Part shown: in pieces, positions 1-7,735 of the stretch
How positions within the stretch are numbered: the first letter of the stretch is position 1
Layout of the letters: each line of letters begins with the position of its first letter
Source: Pseudomonadota bacterium
GTDB lineage: Bacteria > Pseudomonadota > Gammaproteobacteria > Xanthomonadales > Xanthomonadaceae
Assembly (NCBI GenBank): GCA_023423675.1
Contig: JAFAFD010000181.1
Span: 1-7,738 of the forward strand
Direction of reading: 5' to 3'
DNA length: 7,738 nucleotides
The notes under the pieces: model-generated
Seen by the model: the letters and a program-made list of their open reading frames with translations, nothing else
Told to the model about the DNA's origin: nothing
The model's database searches: none
Position numbers and translations under genes: made by a program

Positions 1-20
1 GCGCCGGGCCATGCCCGGCG
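1..20 (+). repeat. SMAG-type palindrome, cut by window edge
   Basis: An 8-bp perfect stem (CGCCGGGC at 2-9 with GCCCGGCG at 13-20) closes a CAT loop. Base 1 is G, which would be the last base of a GTAG header if the element continues left of the window; that part is inferred. It stands 2 nt before a second stem-loop with a complete GTAG, so the two form a tandem. The same stem sequence recurs inverted at 5449-5471 with a complete GTAG. The tandem lies just beyond the stop of the LON-domain gene and could act on the 3' end of its transcript. Confidence 0.7.
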
Positions 21-22
21 GC

Positions 23-45
23 GTAGATCCACGCCATGCGTGGAT
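23..45 (+). repeat. SMAG repeat (GTAG palindrome)
   Basis: GTAG at 23-26 is followed by an 8-bp perfect stem, ATCCACGC (27-34) and GCGTGGAT (38-45), with a CAT loop. This is the layout of the S. maltophilia GTAG (SMAG) repeats, a large family of short palindromes thought to be mobilised by REP-type transposases. An identical 23-bp copy lies at 7669-7691 and a one-base variant at 4802-4824. It ends 6 nt before the stop codon of the minus-strand LON-domain gene, so it would form a hairpin in that mRNA's 3' end. Confidence 0.85.
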
Positions 46-51
46 GGCCGC

Positions 52-630
52 TTACGGCATCCACCCCAGCAACTGCTGCAAGCGCTGGTGCGGGTCGTCC
101 ATCTGCAGCAGCTGCAACCGCTGCTGCTCACCCAGCGGCAGCAGTTCGGCCAGCCGCCAGCCGACCCAGCTGGCCTGGTCCAGCAACGCCGGGTTGGCCG
201 GCGCATAGGCTTCGCCGGCCTGTTCGATGATGTGCCCGAGCACCGTGGCCAGCAGCGCATGCTGCGGCTTCAGTTCGTCATCGGGGTCTTCCTCGCACCA
301 GCGCACATCGGCCACGACCAGGCCGTTGTCGCGCACGCGGGTACGCTCGACATGGAAACGCCGGGTACCGCGCAGGCGCAGCTGCAGCACGCCATCGGCG
401 CCGACATCGAAGTCCTCGATGCGGACCTGCACGCCGTAGGCCGCCGGGGTAGCCGGCTCCCCCACTTCCTGCCCTTCCAGGATCAGGCAGACACCGAAGC
501 CCTCGCCGCTGCGGCCGGTGTCGCGCACCAGGTCCAGGTAGCGGCGCTCGAACACGCGCAGGCCAACCGCCGCGCCGGGCACCAGCGTGGTGTGCAGCGG
601 AAACAGCGGCAGCGAAACGTCGGTGCTCAT
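52..630 (-). CDS. LON substrate-binding domain protein (stand-alone)
   Basis: This 192-residue protein carries only the N-terminal (substrate-binding) domain of the Lon protease family. The hallmark is near the N-terminus, LPLFPLHTTLVPG followed by LRVFERRYLDLV (residues 7-36), which matches the domain's first strands and its conserved ER/PRY turn. No ATPase or protease domain follows, so it is not Lon itself. Stand-alone proteins of this type are common in bacteria and their function is largely unknown; protein binding is a guess from the family. Its ATG overlaps the mpl stop (ATGA), no strong Shine-Dalgarno is visible, and translational coupling to mpl is likely. It is the last gene of the mpl transcript, with SMAG hairpins just after its TAA. 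Family assignment is confident, role is not. Confidence 0.85.
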   Translation of the reverse strand: MSTDVSLPLFPLHTTLVPGAAVGLRVFERRYLDLVRDTGRSGEGFGVCLILEGQEVGEPATPAAYGVQVRIEDFDVGADGVLQLRLRGTRRFHVERTRVRDNGLVVADVRWCEEDPDDELKPQHALLATVLGHIIEQAGEAYAPANPALLDQASWVGWRLAELLPLGEQQRLQLLQMDDPHQRLQQLLGWMP

Positions 631-1991
631 CGGGCCTGCAGGGCGGCGAGGAAGCGGCGCGGCGCGCCGTCGAAGCCACCGTTGGACATGAACACCACAT
701 GGTCACCGCTGCGCACGCTGGACTGCAGCTGTGCCAGCAGCGCATCGGTATCGGGCACGGCATGGGCCTGGCCACGCACGGCGGCGATCACCGAAGCGGC
801 ATCCCAGGCCAGTTCCGGCCGATGCAGGAACACCACCTCGTCAGCCAGTTCCAGCGACGGTGCCAGCGCCTGCGCGTGTGCGCCCAGCCGCATCGAGTTG
901 CTGCGCGGCTCCATCGCCACCACGATGCGCGCGTCGCCGACTTTGGCGCGCAGGCCATCCAGCGTGGTCGCGATCGCGGTGGGGTGGTGGGCGAAATCAT
1001 CGTAGACGGTGATGCCGTCATGGCTGCCGATCACTTCCATGCGGCGCTTGACGCTGCGGAAGCGGGCCAGCGCCGGGATCACCTCGGCCGGGGCCACGCC
1101 CACCGCATGCACGGCGGCCAGTGCGGCCAGGCCGTTGAGTACATTGTGGCGGCCCAGCAGCGACCAGTGCACATCACCCAGCTCCTGCCCACGGTGATGC
1201 ACGCGGAAGGCGCTGCCATCGGCGGCCAGCAGCTCGGCATGCCATTCCAGCGACGGGTCGAAGCCGAAGCGCTCGACCGGGGTCCAGCAGCCCATCTGCA
1301 GCAGCTTGGCCAGGTGCGCGTCCTCGCCATTGACGATCAGGCGGCCGCGCGCGGGCACGGTGCGCACCAGGTGGTGGAACTGGCGCTCGATGGCCTCCAC
1401 GTCCGGGAAGATGTCGGCGTGGTCGTATTCGAGGTTGTTGAGGATGGCCACCAGCGGCCGGTAGTGCACGAACTTGCTGCGCTTGTCGAAGAAGGCGGTG
1501 TCGTACTCATCGGCCTCGACCACGAACTCGCGGCCCTGGCCCAGGCGGGCGGAGACGCCGAAATCCTCGGCCACGCCACCGATCAGGAAGCCCGGCGAAC
1601 GCCCGGCGCTTTCCAGCAGCCAGGTCAGGATGGTGGTGGTGGTGGTCTTGCCGTGGGTGCCGGCCACGGCCAGGGTGTCGCGGCCCGGCAGCACCTGCTC
1701 GGACAGCCACTGGGCACCGGAGATGTAGCGCTGGCCGGCATCGAGCACGGCCTCCACGGCCGGGTTGCCGCGCGACAGGGCGTTGCCGATCACCACCTCG
1801 GCGGTGCCCGGCGGCACGCTGTCGGCGCGATAGCCCTGGTCCAGGACGATGCCCAGCTGCTCCAGCTGGGTGGACATCGGCGGATAGATGGCCTGGTCGC
1901 TGCCACTGACCGTATGGCCCAGTTCCCGCGCCAGGGCGGCCACGCCACCCATGAAGGTGCCGGCGATTGCAAGGATATGTACGCTGCTCAT
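627..1991 (-). CDS. mpl: UDP-N-acetylmuramate:murein tripeptide ligase Mpl
   Basis: Mpl is a cytoplasmic ligase that joins recycled L-Ala-gamma-D-Glu-meso-DAP to UDP-MurNAc with ATP, returning it to peptidoglycan synthesis. The 454 residues are close to E. coli Mpl (about 457) and align along the whole length by eye. The N-terminal domain begins VHILAIAGTFMGG. The ATP loop is GTHGKTTT (111-118). NNLEYDHADIF (185-195) and YDDFAHHPTAI (330-340) follow in the central and C-terminal domains, and EPRSNSM (361-367) is Mpl-like. The start at 1991 is chosen because family similarity begins there; an open frame runs 46 codons further upstream but shows no family similarity and no better ribosome site. 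No clear Shine-Dalgarno precedes the chosen start. Its stop overlaps the LON-domain gene start by ATGA. As known for this pathway, loss of murein recycling steps can alter inducible beta-lactamase expression in Stenotrophomonas and Pseudomonas. Confidence 0.95.
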   Translation of the reverse strand: MSSVHILAIAGTFMGGVAALARELGHTVSGSDQAIYPPMSTQLEQLGIVLDQGYRADSVPPGTAEVVIGNALSRGNPAVEAVLDAGQRYISGAQWLSEQVLPGRDTLAVAGTHGKTTTTTILTWLLESAGRSPGFLIGGVAEDFGVSARLGQGREFVVEADEYDTAFFDKRSKFVHYRPLVAILNNLEYDHADIFPDVEAIERQFHHLVRTVPARGRLIVNGEDAHLAKLLQMGCWTPVERFGFDPSLEWHAELLAADGSAFRVHHRGQELGDVHWSLLGRHNVLNGLAALAAVHAVGVAPAEVIPALARFRSVKRRMEVIGSHDGITVYDDFAHHPTAIATTLDGLRAKVGDARIVVAMEPRSNSMRLGAHAQALAPSLELADEVVFLHRPELAWDAASVIAAVRGQAHAVPDTDALLAQLQSSVRSGDHVVFMSNGGFDGAPRRFLAALQAR

Positions 1992-2239
1992 GACCGGGGA
2001 TTGTGACCGATCACGGCTGTATAGGGCCATTGTCGGCAGCGGGGTCAGACAACTCCTACAGCGCTTGTGAGAAAAGTCCAATCGTCTGTCAGGGAATTCC
2101 TGATAGCGCAGGTATGTGAACCCGTACACAATTCAGGAAGCCAGCCGTAGTACCCGAACCGGTCCTACTCCCCAAGAGGCCATCCCCAAGGGAGCTCATG
2201 CTGCGGAGCCCTGAGCAAGCTCATCGCTGGCACCTATGA
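1992..2239 (-). other. Intergenic region upstream of mpl, candidate leader or small RNA
   Basis: About 250 bp without a convincing gene lie between the adk terminator and the mpl start (330 bp from adk stop to mpl start). Visible items: three TGTGA words (2002, 2066, 2115), the last part of a CRP/Clp-type palindrome; GTGA-CCGA-TCAC at 2003-2014; a weak minus-strand -10 candidate TATACA at 2023-2018, about 20 nt from the mpl start; the minus-strand word CTTGGGGA present twice, 14 nt apart, around 2168-2192; and a hairpin GTAG-T-ACC / GGT-C-CTAC at 2147-2168. The density of small inverted and direct repeats at 2147-2235 suggests a structured RNA or long mpl leader, but I cannot assign it to a family. 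Confidence 0.35.
2115..2130. promoter_or_regulatory. Candidate CRP/Clp-type operator
   Basis: TGTGA at 2115-2119, six bases, then ACACA at 2126-2130 gives the CRP spacing TGTGA-N6-TCACA with 9 of 10 consensus bases. Clp, the CRP homologue of Xanthomonas and Stenotrophomonas, recognises similar sites. Only mpl can be the target on the downstream side, because adk is closed off by a terminator. The centre lies about 130 bp above the mpl start codon, compatible with an upstream activator or repressor site. Binding is inferred from the consensus only. Confidence 0.45.
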
Positions 2240-2281
2240 AACGAAACAGGCCTGGTCCGCAAGGATCAGGCCTGTTTCGTT
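2240..2281 (-). terminator. Terminator hairpin after adk
   Basis: A perfect 15-bp inverted repeat (2240-2254 with 2267-2281) continues through one G-T wobble and three more pairs to a 4-base loop (GCAA on the plus strand), giving a 19-bp stem. Read on the minus strand it lies about 40 nt after the adk stop and ends in GTTTCGTTTC, a modest U-rich tail. It also has T-rich sequence on the other strand, so it may work both ways. A second small hairpin, TGGCCGGC/GCCGGCCA (2294-2314), sits between it and the adk stop. Together they separate adk from mpl. Confidence 0.85.
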
Positions 2282-2321
2282 GTCGCTGCAGGGTGGCCGG
2301 CGCAGGGCCGGCCAACCGCCA

Positions 2322-2885
2322 TCAGCCCTTGATCGCCGCCAGGATGCGGGCTTCGATCTCGTCCAGGTCACCGACGCCATCGACGCGGGCCAGGGTGCCA
2401 CGGCCGGCGTAGAAGTCGACCACCGGGGCGGTCTGGTCGTTGTAGACCTGCAGGCGCTGGCGCACCGCTTCCGGGTTGTCGTCGGCGCGGCCCTGTTCCT
2501 GCGCGCGGCCGGCGATACGCTCGACCAGCAGCTCGGTGGCCACGTCCAGCTGCACCACCGCGTCCAGCGGCTGGCCGATCTTGGCCAGCAGGCCGTCCAT
2601 CGCATTGGCCTGGGCCACATTGCGCGGGTAGCCGTCCAGGATGAAGCCCTTGGCGACATCGGCCTGGGTCAGGCGCGACTCCAGCATGCCCAGCAGGATG
2701 TCATCGGACACCAGGTTGCCGGCATCCATCACCGCCTTGGCCTGCTTGCCCAGCTCCGAGCCCGCGGCGATTTCCGCGCGCAGCATGTCACCGGTCGAAA
2801 TATGGGCGATGCCCAGCTTTTCCTTCAGGCGCGTCGCCTGCGTCCCCTTGCCCGAACCGGGCGGTCCCAACAGAACCAATCGCAT
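2322..2885 (-). CDS. adk: Adenylate kinase, short (lidless) type
   Basis: Adenylate kinase catalyses ATP + AMP = 2 ADP in the cytoplasm and keeps adenylate pools balanced. The P-loop is GPPGSGKGT (7-15), the AMP-binding part has ISTGDMLR (29-36), and DGYPRN (84-89) is the family signature. At 123-150 the sequence runs from RIAGRAQEQGR directly to DDNPEAVRQRLQVY, so the longer LID domain of the 214-residue E. coli enzyme is replaced by a short loop. The 187-residue length matches the short form typical of Xanthomonadaceae. The start at 2885 is supported by the P-loop position and GGAG eight bases upstream; a 22-codon upstream extension has no family similarity. The gene has its own terminator and is divergent from pfp. 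Confidence 0.97.
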   Translation of the reverse strand: MRLVLLGPPGSGKGTQATRLKEKLGIAHISTGDMLRAEIAAGSELGKQAKAVMDAGNLVSDDILLGMLESRLTQADVAKGFILDGYPRNVAQANAMDGLLAKIGQPLDAVVQLDVATELLVERIAGRAQEQGRADDNPEAVRQRLQVYNDQTAPVVDFYAGRGTLARVDGVGDLDEIEARILAAIKG

Positions 2886-3021
2886 TGACCTGACTCCAAC
2901 GTGTTGAAAACAAAGAAGGTTCGCGCCCCGGACGGACCGGTATCGCTGCACCGCAATAGCGCCACTTTAGCGCATCCGGGTAATGTCTCTGCAATGTCCC
3001 CCTCACCGAGCAGGTAGAAGC
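2886..3021. promoter_or_regulatory. Divergent adk/pfp promoter region
   Basis: These 136 bp must carry the promoters for adk (leftward) and pfp (rightward). I see no textbook -35/-10 pair for either. There are two direct repeat pairs, each with an 11-bp period: TAGCGC at 2957 and 2968, and AATGTC at 2982 and 2993. One helical turn of spacing would place both copies on the same DNA face, as for a tandem-binding regulator. A clear GGAG stands before adk, while pfp has only a weak AGGTAGA site. Confidence 0.5.
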
Positions 3022-4278
3022 ATGCGCAACGGCACCCTCCTCTACGCCCAGTCCGGCGGCGTCACGGCGGTCATCAACGCCACCGCGGCGGCGGTCATCG
3101 AGCAGGCCCGGGCCAAGGGCATCAAGGTCCTGGCTGCCCGCAACGGCATCCTCGGCGCCCTGCGCGAGGAGCTGATCGACACCAGCAAGGAGAGTGCCGC
3201 CGCCATCCGCGCCCTCGCCCACACCCCCGGCGGCGCCTTCGGCTCGTGCCGGGTCAAGCTGAAATCGCTGGAGGCCGACCGTGCCCGTTACGACCGCCTG
3301 CTGGAGGTGCTGCGCGCCCACGACGTGCGCTGGTTCCTGTACAACGGCGGCAACGATTCGGCCGATACCGCGCTGAAGGTGTCGCTGCTGGCCAAGGCGT
3401 CCGGCTACGACCTGACCTGCATCGGCGTGCCCAAGACCATCGACAACGATTTGGCCGTGACCGACACCTGCCCGGGTTTCGGCTCGGCGGCCAAGTACAC
3501 CGCGGTCTCGGTGCGCGAGGCCGCGCTGGACGTGGCAGCGATGGCCGAGACCTCCACCCGCGTCTTCATCTACGAGGCGATGGGCCGCCACGCCGGTTGG
3601 CTGGCCGCCGCCGCGGGCCTGGCCGGCAATGGCGAGGACGAGGCTCCGCACATCATCCTGCTGCCCGAGCGTGCCTATGACGAGGCGACCTTCCTGGCCA
3701 AGGTCAAGGCCGTGGTCGAGCGCGTCGGCTACTGCGTGGTCGTGGCCTCCGAGGGCATCGCCACCGCCGATGGCCGCTTCGTCGCCGATGCCGGTGGTGG
3801 CAAGGATTCCTTCGGCCATTCGCAGCTGGGCGGCGTGGCCGCGCACCTGGCCGGCCGGGTCAAGGACCAGCTGGGCCTGAAGGTGCACTGGGCCCTGCCC
3901 GACTACCTGCAGCGCTCGGCCCGGCACCTGGCCAGCAAGACCGACTGGGAACAGGCGCAGGCGGTGGGCAAGGCCGCCGTGCAGCTCGCGCTGAAGGGCC
4001 AGAACGGGGTGATGCCGGTGATCGTGCGCAGCAGCGACGCGCCCTACCGCTGGAAGATCGAGGCCGCGCCGCTGGCGAAGATCGCCAACCATGAGAAAAA
4101 GATGCCGGCCGGCTTCATCCGCCGCGATGGTTTCGGCATCACCGCCAAGGCACGCGCCTACCTGTCGCCGCTGATCAAGGGCGAAGCCCCCCTGCCCTAC
4201 GGCACTGACGGCCTACCGAAGTACGTCACCCTGAAGAACGTGGCGGTGAAGCAGAAGCTGCCCGCGTTCGAGGGCTGA
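3022..4278 (+). CDS. pfp: Pyrophosphate-dependent 6-phosphofructokinase
   Basis: This cytoplasmic enzyme phosphorylates fructose 6-phosphate reversibly with pyrophosphate instead of ATP, so it can serve glycolysis and gluconeogenesis. The 418 residues show the phosphofructokinase fold. SGGVTAVINA (11-20) is the first phosphate loop. GGNDS (109-113) has Asp where ATP enzymes have Gly (GGDGS), and PKTIDND (137-143) has Lys where ATP enzymes have Gly; both changes mark PPi use. TIDND supplies the catalytic Asp, and MGRHAGW (187-193) contacts the sugar phosphate. The start at 3022 is chosen because the family N-terminus begins there; the frame is open 13 codons further up. The gene is followed 3 nt later by a palindromic element that probably ends the transcript. 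The H+-pyrophosphatase gene 1.4 kb downstream uses the same currency. Xanthomonas campestris is known to rely on a PPi-dependent enzyme of this kind. Confidence 0.95.
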   Translation: MRNGTLLYAQSGGVTAVINATAAAVIEQARAKGIKVLAARNGILGALREELIDTSKESAAAIRALAHTPGGAFGSCRVKLKSLEADRARYDRLLEVLRAHDVRWFLYNGGNDSADTALKVSLLAKASGYDLTCIGVPKTIDNDLAVTDTCPGFGSAAKYTAVSVREAALDVAAMAETSTRVFIYEAMGRHAGWLAAAAGLAGNGEDEAPHIILLPERAYDEATFLAKVKAVVERVGYCVVVASEGIATADGRFVADAGGGKDSFGHSQLGGVAAHLAGRVKDQLGLKVHWALPDYLQRSARHLASKTDWEQAQAVGKAAVQLALKGQNGVMPVIVRSSDAPYRWKIEAAPLAKIANHEKKMPAGFIRRDGFGITAKARAYLSPLIKGEAPLPYGTDGLPKYVTLKNVAVKQKLPAFEG

Positions 4279-4281
4279 CCG

Positions 4282-4383
4282 AAAAAAAGGGGGACGGAAG
4301 GGATTAAGTCGTTTCTGCCCCGTCGTCCTCCCTCGGCACCGGCAATGGGGCGGATACGACTTAATCCCCTCCGTCCCCTTTTT
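4282..4383. repeat. 102-bp palindromic element (REP/MITE-like)
   Basis: Arms at 4282-4312 and 4356-4383 are complementary over about 28 bp with one A-C mismatch and one bulged G. Each arm reads, from outside in, an A run, a G run, ACGGA, GGG, then ATTAAGTCGT. Between them, GCCCC (4317-4321) and GGGGC (4347-4351) add an inner stem. The element is unlike the GTAG-type repeats of this window and has an AT-richer core (ATTAAGTCG) than its surroundings. The outer pattern resembles GGGGACRGAnnGGATTAAGTC-like palindromes that I recall beside REP-associated transposases in Xanthomonadaceae; that link is from memory. No target duplication is visible. Confidence 0.75.
4282..4383 (+). terminator. Probable bidirectional terminator formed by the palindrome
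   Basis: The long hairpin has T5 (4379-4383) at its right end on the plus strand and A7 (4282-4288) at its left end, so it looks like an intrinsic terminator in both directions. On the plus strand it would stop pfp transcription 100 nt after the stop codon. No minus-strand transcript obviously needs it. Confidence 0.6.
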
Positions 4384-4396
4384 GTGGAGGAAGGCG

Positions 4397-4789
4397 ATGG
4401 CACTGCGCGTTGTTCGACTGGGCAGCCCGCGCGCGCCCGGCGAGGGCCTGCGCATCGGCACGGTGCGGCGGCCGCCACGGGGCGTGCCGCGCAGCGAATT
4501 CGCCCGGCAGGATTGGTATGACGTGTGGTTTCCGACCCTGTCGCCCAGCCCGGCGCTGGTGAAGCTGGCGCACGCGGCGAAGACTGCGGCGGACTGGAAC
4601 GCCTTCTTCCGTCACTTCAAGGCCGAGATGAAAGCGCCCGAGGCCGCCCATGCGCTGGATCTGCTGGCGGCACTGTCGCAGCACAGCGACATCGCCGTGG
4701 GCTGCTACTGCGAAGAGGAGGCGCATTGCCATCGCAAGGCGCTGCGCGAGCTGCTGGTGGCGCGTGGGGCGACGCTGGCTGGGGGATGA
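4397..4789 (+). CDS. DUF488 family protein
   Basis: A 130-residue protein of the DUF488 family, whose biochemical role is not established. Typical features are the start LRVVRLGSPR, the middle motif WYDVWFPTLSPSP (40-52) and the C-terminal VGCYCEEEAHCHR (101-113), which groups Cys103, Cys105, Cys111 and two His residues, a possible metal or redox site. The length is usual for the family. The ATG at 4397 is preceded by GGAGG at 4386-4390 with 6-nt spacing; a TTG 15 nt upstream lies inside the T tract of the palindrome and is less likely. Because the ribosome site begins 3 nt behind the hairpin, any promoter must be inside the palindrome or transcription must read through from pfp. It converges on the secreted-protein gene. 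Confidence 0.85.
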   Translation: MALRVVRLGSPRAPGEGLRIGTVRRPPRGVPRSEFARQDWYDVWFPTLSPSPALVKLAHAAKTAADWNAFFRHFKAEMKAPEAAHALDLLAALSQHSDIAVGCYCEEEAHCHRKALRELLVARGATLAGG

Positions 4790-4801
4790 TGGCGCGTCGC
4801 A

Positions 4802-4824
4802 GTAGATCCACGCCGTGCGTGGAT
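4802..4824 (+). repeat. SMAG repeat
   Basis: GTAG (4802-4805) precedes an 8-bp stem, ATCCACGC (4806-4813) and GCGTGGAT (4817-4824), with loop CGT. It differs from the copies at 23 and 7669 by one base in the loop. GTCGC (4796-4800) and GCGAC (4825-4829) extend the hairpin around the GTAG. It starts 12 nt after the DUF488 stop codon. Confidence 0.85.
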
Positions 4825-4832
4825 GCGACATC

Positions 4833-4855
4833 GGTGCCGACCCACGGTCGGCACC
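4833..4855 (-). repeat. SMAG-like palindrome, degenerate header
   Basis: A 10-bp perfect stem, GGTGCCGACC (4833-4842) and GGTCGGCACC (4846-4855), closes a CAC loop. It follows the SMAG at 4802 by 8 nt. The right flank CACC may be a decayed CTAC (inverted GTAG), so the pair would be a head-to-head dimer. It lies 8 nt beyond the stop of the minus-strand secreted-protein gene and could serve as terminator for both converging genes. Confidence 0.65.
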
Positions 4856-4863
4856 CACCTGTA

Positions 4864-5367
4864 TCAATTACAGGCCTTGCCTTCCACCTGCAGCTGCGCG
4901 GCGAACATCGTCACCTGCGGGATCTTGCCGGCGGCCGCCTGCTTCTTCGCTTCTTCCAGATAGATGCGCGACTGGCCCTGGCCATCCAGCGCCTGGGTGT
5001 TGTTGACCGGCAGCCGCCACACCCGCACCACCGCCTGCTGCGCCGGGCAGGCGGCATTGGGCACGCGGATCACGTCGTTGAGCTTCCAGCCCTTGTCGGC
5101 ACTCGGCTGCGCCTTGGCGTAATCGACGAAGCGCGCGCGCGGCTGGCACTGCTCGCTGGTACGCACGGCGGAGAAGCGGTACGGCTCGGCGGCCTGGCCG
5201 GTGAACACGCCTTCCAGGCGTGCGCAGGCTTCGGGAATCTGCCGCAGCGTATGCACCGCGCCTACGGCCTGGGGTGCGCCGACCGCCCGCTGCAGTTCGG
5301 GGGTTTCCGCCGCGAGGGCCGGCAAGGCCGGGACCAGGGCGGCAAGCATCAGCAGGGACAGGCGCAT
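4864..5367 (-). CDS. Small secreted protein with four cysteines, unknown function
   Basis: I do not recognise a named family. The 167 residues start with a signal peptide: MRLSLLMLAALVPALPALAA with likely cleavage after ALA-A at about residue 20, so the protein is probably periplasmic. The mature part has exactly four cysteines (48, 74, 107, 166), which could form two disulfides; the last is next to the C-terminus (GKACN). There is no membrane segment after the signal and no lipobox, since Cys does not follow the signal. GGAG stands 7 nt before the ATG, which supports the start. It is transcribed alone, convergent with the DUF488 gene and divergent from hppA. Likely a conserved hypothetical of Xanthomonadaceae; the coding call rests on signal peptide, ribosome site and length. 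Confidence 0.8.
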   Translation of the reverse strand: MRLSLLMLAALVPALPALAAETPELQRAVGAPQAVGAVHTLRQIPEACARLEGVFTGQAAEPYRFSAVRTSEQCQPRARFVDYAKAQPSADKGWKLNDVIRVPNAACPAQQAVVRVWRLPVNNTQALDGQGQSRIYLEEAKKQAAAGKIPQVTMFAAQLQVEGKACN

Positions 5368-5448
5368 GGGGAATCTCCGTCAGGACTGTGCGCAGGCTTG
5401 CAGAGGGTGGCTTAACGGGGTGCAAAGGTGCGCGCGCGCCGCTGCGCT

Positions 5449-5471
5449 CGCCGGGCGCGGCCCGGCGCTAC
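5449..5471 (-). repeat. SMAG repeat, inverted
   Basis: Read on the minus strand: GTAG (5471-5468), then stem CGCCGGGC and GCCCGGCG with loop CGC. The stem is the same as in the element at 1-20. It lies in the divergent region between the secreted-protein gene and hppA, unlike the other copies, which sit at gene ends. Confidence 0.85.
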
Positions 5472-5644
5472 CATCCGGGCGCGGAGGGACGCATACTGCG
5501 GGCACCAGGGAATGCTGAACACCGCCATACGTCGGACGACCGTTCCGGTCGGCACGGGTTGGTTACAGGCTGCAACCCGTCGTCCCCCTCGTGGTGCGGT
5601 TCATCGCCACTGGATGCTCACCATCCATTCTGCGGAGGGGTCTG
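5472..5644 (+). promoter_or_regulatory. Upstream region of hppA
   Basis: About 170 bp that must hold the hppA promoter or leader. I find no strong -35/-10 pair. Hairpin candidates are GACCG/CGGTC (5538-5550), ACGGGTTG/CAACCCGT with an 11-nt loop (5554-5580), and TGGATG/CATCCA (5611-5627), the last just before the ribosome site GGAGGGG (5634-5640). The series of stems could fold in the leader RNA, but this is inference. Confidence 0.4.
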
Positions 5645-7668
<2,024 letters not shown>

Positions 7669-7672
<4 letters not shown>

Positions 7673-7691
7673 ATCCACGCCATGCGTGGAT
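7669..7691 (+). repeat. SMAG repeat overlapping the hppA stop codon
   Basis: GTAG (7669-7672) followed by the 8-bp stem ATCCACGC (7673-7680) and GCGTGGAT (7684-7691) with loop CAT. All 23 bases equal the copy at 23-45. The TAG of the header is the hppA stop codon, so the hairpin begins directly at the end of the reading frame. Confidence 0.88.
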
Positions 7692-7707
7692 GGGGTCGCC
7701 ACGCCCC

Positions 7708-7735
7708 GTAGAGTCGGGGGGGGGGGGGGGGGGGG
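7708..7735 (+). other. Possible SMAG start running into a 20-G homopolymer
   Basis: GTAG (7708-7711) and AGTC look like the start of another SMAG 16 nt after the previous one. The sequence then becomes 20 consecutive G (7716-7735) followed by TGG at the window end. The G run breaks the expected palindrome and is unlike anything else here; a two-colour sequencing artefact at a hard-to-read hairpin or contig end is the likeliest reason. Confidence 0.5.

Noticed and set aside
699..2006. 435-codon plus-strand open frame opposite mpl
   Set aside because: It is antisense to a well-supported gene, its translation is rich in His, Gln, Gly and Ala as expected from a high-GC shadow frame, and it shows no family motif.
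1992..2129. 46-residue N-terminal extension of Mpl
   Set aside because: Mpl family similarity begins exactly at the ATG at 1991, and the extension overlaps the regulatory region and has no convincing ribosome site.
2131..2235. tRNA gene upstream of mpl
   Set aside because: GGTTCG on the minus strand recalls a T loop, but no acceptor stem, anticodon arm or CCA end can be paired around it.
2168..2236. yybP-ykoY manganese riboswitch
   Set aside because: Only the CTTGGGGAGTAG word fits. The conserved second half (a CGAGAC-type loop closing the structure) is not found, and mpl has no manganese link. Kept only as a remark in the structured RNA finding.
2788..4092. 434-codon minus-strand open frame opposite pfp
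   Set aside because: It is a shadow of pfp in GC-rich DNA, low-complexity in composition, and also overlaps the adk start.
1..4855. CRISPR array from the repeated GTAG palindromes
   Set aside because: Copies are isolated or paired at gene ends, not regularly spaced with unique spacers, and no cas gene is present.
5429..5440. Alternating CG run as a Z-DNA or functional site
   Set aside because: It is short and of a kind expected by composition in such GC-rich intergenic DNA.
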